Assembly (NCBI RefSeq): GCF_900566055.1
Contig: NZ_UPHQ01000045.1
Coordinates: forward strand, 1-53,555
Length of the DNA: 53,555 bases
Reading direction: 5' to 3'
From: Mycobacterium innocens
GTDB lineage: Bacteria > Actinomycetota > Actinomycetes > Mycobacteriales > Mycobacteriaceae
Part shown: in pieces, positions 24,201 to 32,286 of the stretch
How the letters are laid out: each line of letters starts with the position of its first letter
How positions within the stretch are numbered: position 1 is the stretch's first letter
Made by a program: the position numbers and the translations under genes
Notes under the pieces: generated by a model
Told to the model about the DNA's origin: nothing
Database searches by the model: none
Seen by the model: the letters and a program-made list of their open reading frames with translations, nothing else

Positions 24201-25541
24201 ATGATGGCCGTGCCGAGTTCCCGCACCCCGCTCGTCGCGCCCTTAGGCGCCCCGCTGGTCGCCATGGTCGGCGGCGGTCAGCTGGCCCGGATGACCCACC
24301 AGGCCGCCATCGCGCTGGGTCAGAACCTGCGGGTCTTGGCCACCTCAGCCGACGAGTCGGCGGCGCAGGTGACTCCCAATGTGGTGATCGGGTCGCACAC
24401 CGATATCGACGACCTGCGCCGCGTCGCGGCCGGGGCTCAGGTGCTCACCTTCGACCACGAGCACGTCCCCAACGAGCTGCTGGAAAAGCTGGTCGCCGAA
24501 GGCGTCAACGTGGCGCCGCCGCCGCAGGCCCTGGTGCACGCCCAGAACAAGCTCGTGATGCGCCAGAAATTGGCGGCCCTGGGAGCCCCGGTGCCGCGCT
24601 ACACCGGCATCGAGAGGCTCGACGACCTGCGCTGCCTGGACGCGTTCGCCGGGCAGGTGGACGCACCGCTGGTGGTCAAGGCGGTTCGCGGCGGCTACGA
24701 CGGCCGGGGTGTGCGGATGGCGCGCAATGTCGCCGATGCCCGCGACATCGCGCGCGACTACCTGACCAATGGTGTGGCGGTGCTGGTCGAGGAGCGGGTG
24801 GCGCTGCGCCGGGAGCTGTCGGCGCTGGTGGCGCGGTCGCCGTTCGGCCAGGGCGCGGCCTGGCCGGTGGTCCAGACGGTGCAACGCGACGGCATCTGCG
24901 TCCAGGTGATCGCGCCCGCGCCGGAGCTGACCGGCGACTCGGCCGCGGCCGCGCAGCAGCTGGCGTTGCGGCTGGCCGCCGAACTGGGTGTGGTGGGGGT
25001 GCTCGCCGTCGAGCTCTTCGAGACGACCGACGGCACGCTGCTGGTCAACGAACTCGCGATGCGGCCGCACAACTCCGGGCACTGGACCATGGACGGGTCT
25101 CGGACCAGTCAGTTCGAGCAGCATCTGCGCGCGGTGCTCGACTATCCGCTCGGCGACACCGGCGCGATCGTCCCGGTGACGGTGATGGCCAACGTGCTCG
25201 GCGCCGCCGCCCCGCCGGCAATGTCGCTCGACGAACGACTGCACCACCTGTTCGCGCGGATGCCCGACGCCAAGGTTCACCTGTACGGCAAGGCGGAGCG
25301 GCCGGGCCGCAAGGTGGGACACCTCAACTTCCTCGGTGCCGACGGTACTGACCTGCAACAGCTGCGGGAACGCGCCGAGCTTGCCGCGCATTGGTTGTCA
25401 CATGCACAGTGGACCGACGGATGGGATCCCCATGCCGCCGGCGACGATGCACCGGGTGCACGCCCCCCGAAGCGGGAGGTACCCCCTCCCGCTCCCGAGG
25501 GAGGAAGCGATGTGGAGGAGCGACGGATGGGATCCGCATGA
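24201..25541 (+). CDS. purK: N5-carboxyaminoimidazole ribonucleotide synthase PurK
   Basis: ATP-grasp enzyme of 446 residues converting AIR, ATP and bicarbonate to N5-CAIR in purine synthesis. The start ATG 24201 ([11 protein letters not shown]) precedes the nucleotide-binding start [26 protein letters not shown] is the ATP-grasp loop, and [14 protein letters not shown] is the metal/ATP-binding end. The C-terminal tail after [10 protein letters not shown] is unusual: it is encoded by a hairpin-containing segment bracketed by 15-bp direct repeats. The stop overlaps the purE ATG (ATGA). Confidence 0.95.
   Translation: MMAVPSSRTPLVAPLGAPLVAMVGGGQLARMTHQAAIALGQNLRVLATSADESAAQVTPNVVIGSHTDIDDLRRVAAGAQVLTFDHEHVPNELLEKLVAEGVNVAPPPQALVHAQNKLVMRQKLAALGAPVPRYTGIERLDDLRCLDAFAGQVDAPLVVKAVRGGYDGRGVRMARNVADARDIARDYLTNGVAVLVEERVALRRELSALVARSPFGQGAAWPVVQTVQRDGICVQVIAPAPELTGDSAAAAQQLALRLAAELGVVGVLAVELFETTDGTLLVNELAMRPHNSGHWTMDGSRTSQFEQHLRAVLDYPLGDTGAIVPVTVMANVLGAAAPPAMSLDERLHHLFARMPDAKVHLYGKAERPGRKVGHLNFLGADGTDLQQLRERAELAAHWLSHAQWTDGWDPHAAGDDAPGARPPKREVPPPAPEGGSDVEERRMGSA
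25415..25535 (+). repeat. 15-bp direct repeats bracketing a hairpin at the purK 3' end
   Basis: CGACGGATGGGATCC occurs at 25415-25429 and 25521-25535. Between them lies a perfect 8-bp stem (GCGGGAGG 25472-25479 / CCTCCCGC 25485-25492, 5-base loop). The segment encodes the last residues of PurK in a proline-rich tail. Confidence 0.8.
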
Positions 25542-26053
25542 CCGAACAGCCCCGGGTCGCGGTGATCATGGGCAGCGACAGCGACTGGTCGGTGATGGCC
25601 GACGCCGCCGCGGCGCTGGCCGAGTTCGACGTCCCGACCGAGGTGCGGGTGGTGTCGGCGCATCGCACCCCGGCGGCGATGTTCGACTACGCACGCGGTG
25701 CCGCCGACCGCGGCATCGAGATCATCATCGCCGGCGCCGGCGGCGCCGCCCACCTTCCCGGTATGGTCGCCTCCGCCACCCCGCTACCGGTGATCGGGGT
25801 GCCGGTGCCGCTGGCCCGGCTCGACGGCCTGGACTCGCTGCTGTCGATCGTGCAGATGCCGGCCGGGGTGCCGGTGGCTACGGTGTCCATCGGTGGGGCG
25901 CGCAACGCCGGCCTGCTGGCGGTGCGGATGCTCGGGTCGTCTGATCCGCAGATACGGGCGCGAGTCATGGCATTCCAGGACCGGCTGGCCGAGACCGTGC
26001 GGGCCAAGGATGCGGAACTGCAGAAGCGTGCGGGTAAGTTAACCCGCGACTAG
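25538..26053 (+). CDS. purE: N5-carboxyaminoimidazole ribonucleotide mutase PurE
   Basis: 171 residues from ATG 25538 ([17 protein letters not shown]). It isomerises N5-CAIR to CAIR, the step after PurK. The family motifs [28 protein letters not shown] and [12 protein letters not shown] are all present. An upstream extension of the frame is rejected because it is read through purK. It is coupled to purK by a four-base overlap. fadE25 follows 12 bp downstream. Confidence 0.96.
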   Translation: MTEQPRVAVIMGSDSDWSVMADAAAALAEFDVPTEVRVVSAHRTPAAMFDYARGAADRGIEIIIAGAGGAAHLPGMVASATPLPVIGVPVPLARLDGLDSLLSIVQMPAGVPVATVSIGGARNAGLLAVRMLGSSDPQIRARVMAFQDRLAETVRAKDAELQKRAGKLTRD

Positions 26054-26065
26054 AAGGAGGCCGAG

Positions 26066-27235
26066 ATGGCTGGTTGGGCGGGCAATCCGTCGTTCGATGT
26101 GTTCCAGCTGCCCGAAGAGCACCAAGAGTTGCGGGCGGCGATTCGCGCGCTGGCGGAAAAGGAAATCGCTCCGCATGCCGCGGACGTGGACGAGAATTCC
26201 CGGTTCCCGCAGGAGGCGCTGGACGCGCTCAACGCCTCCGGTTTCAACGCGGTGCACGTGCCCGAGGAGTACGGGGGCCAGGGAGCCGACTCGGTGGCGG
26301 CCTGCATCGTCATCGAGGAGGTCGCCCGTGTCGACGCGTCCGCCTCGTTGATTCCCGCGGTCAACAAACTGGGCACCATGGGCCTGATCCTGCGCGGCTC
26401 CGAGGAGTTGAAAAAGCAGGTGTTGCCGCAGGTCGCGGACGGCACGGCGATGGCCTCCTATGCCCTGAGTGAGCGCGAGGCCGGCAGCGACGCGGCATCG
26501 ATGCGCACCCGCGCCAAGGCCGACGGCGACGACTGGATTCTCAACGGCGCCAAGTGCTGGATCACCAACGGCGGCAAATCGTCGTGGTACACGGTGATGG
26601 CGGTGACCGACCCGGACATGGGCGCCAACGGCATCTCGGCGTTCATGGTGCACAAGGACGACGAGGGCTTCACCGTCGGTCCCAAGGAACGCAAGCTCGG
26701 AATCAAGGGTTCGCCCACGACGGAGCTGTACTTCGAGAACTGCCGCATCCCGGGCGACCGGATCATCGGCGAACCGGGCACCGGTTTCAAGACGGCACTG
26801 GCCACGCTGGACCACACCCGTCCCACCATCGGCGCCCAGGCCGTGGGGATCGCCCAGGGCGCCCTCGACGCCGCCATCGCCTACACCAAGGACCGCAAGC
26901 AGTTCGGCGAGTCGATCAGCACCTTCCAGGCCGTGCAATTCATGATCGCCGACATGGCGATGAAGGTTGAGGCGGCCCGGTTGATGGTCTACACCGCTGC
27001 CGCACGCGCCGAGCGCGGTGAGCAGAACCTGGGCTTCATCTCCGCGGCGTCGAAATGCTTTGCCTCCGACGTCGCGATGGAGGTCACCACCGATGCGGTC
27101 CAGCTGTTCGGCGGCGCCGGCTACACCGTCGACTTCCCGGTCGAGCGAATGATGCGCGACGCCAAGATCACTCAGATTTATGAGGGCACCAACCAGATCC
27201 AGCGCGTGGTGATGTCACGGGCGTTGCTGCGCTGA
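26066..27235 (+). CDS. fadE25: Acyl-CoA dehydrogenase FadE25
   Basis: Flavoprotein of 389 residues with an excellent ribosome-binding site (AAGGAGG) upstream. It has the FAD/substrate signatures YALSEREAGSDAASM, WITNGGKSSWYTVMAV and RKQFGESISTFQAVQF. The catalytic glutamate region is IYEGTNQIQRVVMSRALL at the C-terminus. It matches M. tuberculosis Rv3274c (389 aa) and probably dehydrogenates short- or branched-chain acyl-CoAs. It follows purE closely and may be co-transcribed. Confidence 0.95.
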   Translation: MAGWAGNPSFDVFQLPEEHQELRAAIRALAEKEIAPHAADVDENSRFPQEALDALNASGFNAVHVPEEYGGQGADSVAACIVIEEVARVDASASLIPAVNKLGTMGLILRGSEELKKQVLPQVADGTAMASYALSEREAGSDAASMRTRAKADGDDWILNGAKCWITNGGKSSWYTVMAVTDPDMGANGISAFMVHKDDEGFTVGPKERKLGIKGSPTTELYFENCRIPGDRIIGEPGTGFKTALATLDHTRPTIGAQAVGIAQGALDAAIAYTKDRKQFGESISTFQAVQFMIADMAMKVEAARLMVYTAAARAERGEQNLGFISAASKCFASDVAMEVTTDAVQLFGGAGYTVDFPVERMMRDAKITQIYEGTNQIQRVVMSRALLR

Positions 27236-27433
27236 CATTTCCGGGACAACCCCGAATAACCGGGTCCCGCGCCCAGGATCCGCCAGTAAAGTCGAGCTAG
27301 CGGCGCTGCCGTCCATTCGGGGTGGGAGGCAGGCGTGGGCACAACCGGGCACCGGCTATCGTCGGCCATCGTCGGACTCGAGCAAACGGGTACACCGCGG
27401 CCAGGGGGAGTGAGGTAGAAGGCGTGGTTATCT

Positions 27434-28672
27434 GTGCGCGCGCCACCTAAGCGCGACCCGACGCCTGGGCCGGGTCCCGGCATCGCCCCCGCAACGCAAC
27501 GGCAGTCGTTGTCCTTGCTGCTGATCGAAGACGATCGGGCCGACGCCGTCCTCGTCGAAAACCTGATCGCCGACGCGGTCACCGATATCGAGGTGAGGTG
27601 GGCGCCCTCGATGGCACACGCCGAGCGTGAGCTGGACTCCGCCCGGCCCGACTGCGTGCTGCTGGACCTGAACCTTCCCGACGCCAGCGGGATAGACGCG
27701 CTTGCCCGCATCGCCGAGCGCGATGCCACCGTGCCGATCGTCGTGCTGACCGGGCTGAACGACGAGTACTTCGGCGCCACCGCGGTGGCCGCGGGGGCGC
27801 AGGACTACTTGGTCAAGGGGCGGGTCGAACCCGAAATGCTGCGGCGCGCACTGCTTTACGCGATCGAGCGCAAACGTGCCGAGCTGATTGCCGCCGACCT
27901 GCACGCAAGCCGGCTTCGAGCGCGGGAGAACGCATTGCTCGAACGCGGCCTGCTGCCCTCCCCGCTGCTGCTGGACCGTCCGGGCGTCGACATCGTCGCC
28001 CGGTACCGGCCGAGCCGTGAAGACGCCTTGCTGTGCGGGGACTTCTACGACGTCGTCCAAACCCCCGACCGGGTCGTCCATGTCCTGATCGGTGACGTCG
28101 CCGGGCACGGCCCCAACGAGGCCGCCCTGGGTGCGGCTCTGCGGATCGCCTGGCGTGCGCTGACGTTGGCCGGCGTCGACGGCGTCGACCTGATGCGGCG
28201 CCTGGAGCAGGTGTTGCGCGCCGAGCGCACCGGCGAAGGGGTGTTCGCGACGGTGCTCAGCCTGACCATTCCCGCCGGTCCGTCACGCGGCCCTGATGGC
28301 AGCCGCATCAAGGTGATCCGGGCCGGTCATCCAGGGATGTTGCTGCACGGCGGCGGCACCGTGGAATGGCTCGAGCCACCGGCCGGCCCGGCGCTGGGTC
28401 TGCACCTCGACAACTGGCCGCAGCATGAGCTGGCATTGCCGGCTGGCCACGGGCTGCTGCTGATCACCGACGGACTGTTCGAGGGGTATTCGGGATCCGG
28501 CCGGGAACGCCTCGGTGAGGACGGCCTGCTGGCGCTGGCCCGCTCGCACGCGGCGCTGTCCGGCCCCGCATTCGTCGACGCGCTCATCGACGGGGCACAG
28601 CAGCGCGCCCAGTCGCTCGGCGGACTCACCGATGACATCGCCGTGCTGCGCGTGGAGCGCACGACCCGATGA
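27434..28672 (+). CDS. Response regulator with PP2C-type (SpoIIE/RsbU) phosphatase output
   Basis: 412 residues from GTG 27434. An N-terminal receiver domain (about 25-145) has the acidic pocket IEDD (31-34), phospho-acceptor Asp78 in CVLLDLNLPD, and Lys128 in DYLVKGR. A short linker helix follows, then a SpoIIE-like PP2C phosphatase (about 165-410) with CGDFYDVV (201-208), GDVAGHGPNEA (220-230) and GLTDDIAVL near the end, so metal-binding aspartates are kept. Proteins of this build dephosphorylate STAS antagonists and thereby release sigma factors. It is the first gene of a three-gene operon with a histidine kinase and a stand-alone receiver. M. tuberculosis has nothing here between fadE25 and Rv3273, as I recall. 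Confidence 0.9.
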   Translation: MRAPPKRDPTPGPGPGIAPATQRQSLSLLLIEDDRADAVLVENLIADAVTDIEVRWAPSMAHAERELDSARPDCVLLDLNLPDASGIDALARIAERDATVPIVVLTGLNDEYFGATAVAAGAQDYLVKGRVEPEMLRRALLYAIERKRAELIAADLHASRLRARENALLERGLLPSPLLLDRPGVDIVARYRPSREDALLCGDFYDVVQTPDRVVHVLIGDVAGHGPNEAALGAALRIAWRALTLAGVDGVDLMRRLEQVLRAERTGEGVFATVLSLTIPAGPSRGPDGSRIKVIRAGHPGMLLHGGGTVEWLEPPAGPALGLHLDNWPQHELALPAGHGLLLITDGLFEGYSGSGRERLGEDGLLALARSHAALSGPAFVDALIDGAQQRAQSLGGLTDDIAVLRVERTTR

Positions 28673-30318
28673 TTGCCGGTGGGATGGCATGGCGCCCAAT
28701 AGAACTCACCGTGCGGGGATGGCAAGCGCTGGTGCTGGCGGTCATGGGCGTGATGGTGCTCGCGGGCGCGGTGGCGGGTGCGGTATTGCTGAATCGCACC
28801 GACGAGTTGTCGCGCCAACTCCGCGACGACATTGCGCCGTCGCGGGTAGCGGCCTGCCAATTGCAGTCGGCATTACGCGACCAGGAATCCGGCATCCGCG
28901 GCTACCTGATATCGGCCGACAAGCAGTTCCTCGGCCCCTACTACGAGGGGCAGCGTGCCGAGCAGGCCGCCGCCGACGACATCCGCCGGCGACTGGCTCA
29001 CCACCCTGAACTGCTGGCTGATCTGGACGCGGTCGAAAACGCCGCCGCCGCCTGGCGGATCAGCTATGCCCAGCCGCTGATCGCGCAGGTGACCCCGGAC
29101 ACTCCCATCGTGGTCAACGGCTCCATCGTGGCCATAGGCAAGTCCCAATTCGACCGGCTCCGTGAGCTTTTCGGCGTGCAGAACCAGCATCTGGCCCAGG
29201 CCCGGGCGCAGGCGGCCGAGCGGCTTGCGCACATGGACGACTGGCGCGACCGGGTGCTGGCCGCGATGGCGCTGGTGTTCTTCGCCACGGCGGCGCTGCT
29301 GGGGCTGTTGACCAGACGGGCGGTCACCCGTCCGCTGGCTGCCCTGGCGCGGGCATGCCGGCGGGTCACGGAAGGCAACTTCGGCGAAGCCATCGCGCCG
29401 CCCAGCAGACCCAAAGACATCCGGGGCATCGCCATCGACGTCGAGAACATGCGGCAGCGGATAGTGGAAGAGCTCGAGGCATCGCATTCGGCCCGGGCAC
29501 AATTGGATGAGCAGGCTCTCGAGTTGCGGCGCTCGAACGCCGAACTGGAGCAGTTCGCCTACGTCGCGTCCCACGATCTGCAGGAACCGCTGCGCAAGGT
29601 CGCCGCCTTCTGTCAGTTGCTCGAAAAGCGATACGCCGATCAGCTCGACGAGCGCGGCCTCGAATACATCGGCTTCGCGGTCGACGGAGCCAAGCGCATG
29701 CAGGTGCTCATCAACGACCTGCTCAGGTTCTCCCGGGTCGGCCGGTTGGGCACCACGAGCACCGACGTCGACCTTGGCGCGACGCTGGACGCCGCCCTGG
29801 CCAACCTCGCCACCGCGATCGAGGAATCAGATGCCCATATTGTGCGTCCCGCCGAGCCGCTGCCGCGGGTGGTGGGGGACCCGACGTTGCTGACGATGTT
29901 GTGGCAGAACCTGATTGGCAATGCGGTCAAATTCCGGCGCCCGGACCGTGCGCCGCGGGTCGTCATCGACTGCCGGCGGGGCAGCGGCGAGCGCGACGGT
30001 CAGTGGCTGTTCAGCGTGACCGACAACGGCATCGGCATCCCGGAGGAATTCACCGACAAGGTCTTCATCATCTTCCAACGGCTGCACGGCCGTGACGCTT
30101 ACGGCGGAACGGGTTTGGGTCTTGCGTTGTGCCGCAAGATCGTCGAGCATCACGGCGGCGCCGTGTGGATCGACACGTCCCACACCGACGGAACTCGCTT
30201 CGAGTTCAGGCTGCCCATCGCCGCGCCCTCGGGTGCCGATGCCGCGGATGCCGACGCCGCGGATGCCGACTTCGCCGACGGAAAATACGCGCCCTCCCCG
30301 AAAGGAACAACCACATGA
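28669..30318 (+). CDS. CHASE3-HAMP sensor histidine kinase
   Basis: 549 residues; the start overlaps the phosphatase gene as ATGA. TM1 is at about 18-42, an extracytoplasmic CHASE3-like sensor (LRDQESGIRGYLISADKQF, 69-87) runs to about 190, and TM2 is at about 196-216. A HAMP domain follows (to 270), then a short coiled coil and HisKA with His302 (YVASHDLQEPLRK). The HATPase has QNLIGNAVKF (N box), DNGIGIP and GGTGLGLALC. The last 40 residues are an Ala/Asp-rich low-complexity tail encoded by short repeats (about 30234-30282). The HisKA/HATPase type resembles phytochrome-like kinases that pair with single-domain receivers. Confidence 0.92.
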   Translation: MIAGGMAWRPIELTVRGWQALVLAVMGVMVLAGAVAGAVLLNRTDELSRQLRDDIAPSRVAACQLQSALRDQESGIRGYLISADKQFLGPYYEGQRAEQAAADDIRRRLAHHPELLADLDAVENAAAAWRISYAQPLIAQVTPDTPIVVNGSIVAIGKSQFDRLRELFGVQNQHLAQARAQAAERLAHMDDWRDRVLAAMALVFFATAALLGLLTRRAVTRPLAALARACRRVTEGNFGEAIAPPSRPKDIRGIAIDVENMRQRIVEELEASHSARAQLDEQALELRRSNAELEQFAYVASHDLQEPLRKVAAFCQLLEKRYADQLDERGLEYIGFAVDGAKRMQVLINDLLRFSRVGRLGTTSTDVDLGATLDAALANLATAIEESDAHIVRPAEPLPRVVGDPTLLTMLWQNLIGNAVKFRRPDRAPRVVIDCRRGSGERDGQWLFSVTDNGIGIPEEFTDKVFIIFQRLHGRDAYGGTGLGLALCRKIVEHHGGAVWIDTSHTDGTRFEFRLPIAAPSGADAADADAADADFADGKYAPSPKGTTT

Positions 30319-30755
30319 CATCGGCAGGCCGCCCCATCGACATCCTGCTTGTCGAAGACGACCCGGGTGACGAGCTCATCACTCGAGAAGCGTTCGAGCA
30401 CAACAAGGTCAAGAACAGGCTCCACGTCGCGCGCGACGGGGAAGAGGGGCTTAACTACCTCTACCGGCGCGGCGAGTTCCACGATGCGCCCCGACCCGAT
30501 CTGATCCTGCTCGACCTGAACCTGCCGAAGTACGACGGTCGGCAGCTGCTCGAGAAGATCAAGTCGGACCCCGACCTGGCGCGCATCCCGGTCGTGGTGC
30601 TTACCACCTCCGCGGCGGAGGAAGACATCTTGCGCAGCTACAAGTTGCACGCGAACGCCTATGTCACCAAGCCGGTCGACCTCGACCAGTTCATGACCGC
30701 GGTGCGGCAGATCGACGAGTTCTTCCTGCAGGTGGTGCGGCTGCCGTCGAGCTGA
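30315..30755 (+). CDS. Single-domain (CheY/Rcp1-type) response regulator
   Basis: 146 residues, a receiver only, with no output domain. It starts at ATG 30315 and overlaps the kinase stop by four bases; a longer open frame is read through the kinase gene. It has the acidic pocket VEDDPGDE (13-20), phospho-acceptor Asp67 in LILLDLNLPKYDG, the threonine of VVVLTTSA (about 97) and Lys119 in AYVTKPVDL. The pattern matches Rcp1-like partners of bacteriophytochrome-type kinases. It probably acts as a phosphate shuttle or sink between the kinase and the REC-PP2C protein of the same operon; that is inference. Confidence 0.93.
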   Translation: MTSAGRPIDILLVEDDPGDELITREAFEHNKVKNRLHVARDGEEGLNYLYRRGEFHDAPRPDLILLDLNLPKYDGRQLLEKIKSDPDLARIPVVVLTTSAAEEDILRSYKLHANAYVTKPVDLDQFMTAVRQIDEFFLQVVRLPSS

Positions 30756-30895
30756 GTGGTTGCCGCTCAACGAGATTCGGAGTGCCGGCGGGCAAACCAT
30801 CAGCTGTCCGGCGGCGATCAGCAGCCCCACGAACACCAAATCGGATAGATCACGTAACCCACCGGCGATCCGGGGATGCCTCTTGTCACAGTTCC

Positions 30896-30925
30896 GTTTA
30901 CCCGCGAAGGTTTACTATGTTCACC
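30896..30925 (+). promoter_or_regulatory. Pho-box-like direct repeats upstream of the pstS remnant
   Basis: GTTTAC at 30896 and 30910 and GTTCACC at 30919 lie in the same orientation, in an A+T-richer stretch with TACTAT (30913-30918). RegX3-type regulators of mycobacterial phosphate genes bind GTTCACC-like direct repeats, so this may be the relic of a phosphate-responsive promoter. Confidence 0.4.
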
Positions 30926-31002
30926 TTTTCGTTCGTACGTTTCGCAGGAGCGGTTCCGGCTGGGCCCGCGACCTGTGGCGACGGTGGGTGTAGAGGAGTT
31001 CC

Positions 31003-31620
31003 GTGACGTCCAACCGACCTGGTGGCCCTAGCGGCCTGGTGAGCGTGCTGACCGCGGCCGCGCTGGTCTTCTCGGCATGCGGCGGCCACACCGACACCGC
31101 CGCCACGAAGATCGAGTGCGGCGGCAAAAAGGAACTCCAAGACGCCGGTTCCACCGCGCAACAGAATGCGATCGAACAATTCGTCTACGCCTTCATTCGG
31201 GCCTGCCCCGGTTACACGCTGGACTACAACGCGAACGGCTCCGGGGCCGGGGTGGAGGAGTTCGTCAACAACCGGACCGATCTCGCCGGCTCCGACGTGC
31301 CGTTGGACCCGTCGACCGGTCAGCCCGACCGGGCCGCGGCCCGGTGCGGTTCGCCGGCGTGGGATCTGCCGACGGTGTTCGGCCCGATCGCGGTGACCTA
31401 AAACGTCAGCGGAGTGAGCAAGCTGAATCTCGACGGGCCCACGACCGCAAAGATCTTCAACGGCACCATCACCCGATGGGACGACCCCGCGATCAAGGCC
31501 CTCAACTCCGACGCCAACCTGCCGCCGACGCCCATCCACGTGATCTTCCGCAGCGACAAATCGGGGACCACGGCCAACTTCCAGAAGTACCTCGACGGCG
31601 CGTCCGACGGCGCCTGCGGG
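31003..31620 (+). pseudogene. pstS (PstS2-like phosphate-binding lipoprotein) fragment: internal stop and 3' deletion
   Basis: GTG 31003 begins a lipoprotein-like signal sequence ([14 protein letters not shown], Cys26). It continues as a PstS protein ([59 protein letters not shown]) until TAA at 31399-31401. The same frame resumes at once with [19 protein letters not shown] and [21 protein letters not shown]. PstS proteins have Tyr at the stop position, so one base change made the stop. Homology ends near 31612-31620, about halfway through the protein, where PknD-like sequence begins. The result is non-functional as a phosphate-binding protein. Confidence 0.88.
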
Positions 31621-31621
31621 C

Positions 31622-32281
31622 ATGTACGGCAGGGTGGTGAAGTTGGCCAACGGGTCGAGCACCGCGACGGTGCTGCCGTTCAGCGGGCTTTACCAGCCTC
31701 AGGGGCTGGCGGTTGACGGCGCCGGTGCGATCTACGTCACCGATTTCAACAACCGGGTGGTGATGCTGCCCGCCGGCTCGAACAGCCAGACGGTGCTGCC
31801 GTTCGACGGCCTCGATTACCCCGAAGGGGTCGCCGTCGATGCGCAGGGCAGTGTGTATGTCGCCGACCGCGGCAACAGCAGGGTGGTGAAGCTGGCGGCG
31901 GGCGCCAAGACCCAGACCGTGCTGCCGTTCGACGGCCTGAAGAATCCCGATGGTGTGGCGGTGGACGGCGCCGGCGGCATCTATGTCGCCGACACCGACA
32001 ACAACCGGGTGGTCAAGCTGGACGCCGGGTCCAACGACCAGACCGTGCTGCCGTTCCGCGAACTCTCCGTGCCGTGGGGTATCGCCGTGGACACCGTCGG
32101 CAATGTCTATGTCACCGAGCACAACAAGAGCGATGTGGTGAAGCTGGCGGTCGGGTCGAACACCGCGACCGTGCTGCCGTTCACCGGGCTCAACACCCCG
32201 TTGGCGGTGGCGGTCGACGGCTCGGGGAATGTGTACGTCGCCGACCGCGGCAACGACCGGGCGGTCAAGCTGACGCTCTGA
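31622..32281 (+). pseudogene. PknD sensor-domain remnant (NHL beta-propeller without kinase)
   Basis: An open frame of 219 codons from ATG 31622 encodes five NHL blades (for example GVAVDAQGSVYVADRGNSRV, GIAVDTVGNVYVTEHNKSDV, AVAVDGSGNVYVADRGNDRA) plus a partial first blade. It ends AVKLTL, as the extracellular sensor of M. tuberculosis PknD ends (VVKLTS). PknD has a cytoplasmic kinase, one membrane span, then a six-bladed propeller; here kinase, span and signal are all missing. In M. tuberculosis pstS2 lies just upstream of pknD in this order. One deletion from mid-pstS to the start of the propeller explains the present structure. If translated, the product would be a cytoplasmic propeller. 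Confidence 0.85.
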
Positions 32282-32286
32282 TGCCG

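Noticed and set aside
27381..27395. GGGTAC upstream of the REC-PP2C gene as a SigF -10
   Set aside because: No GTTT-like -35 at 15-17 bases upstream; one half-site alone is not convincing.
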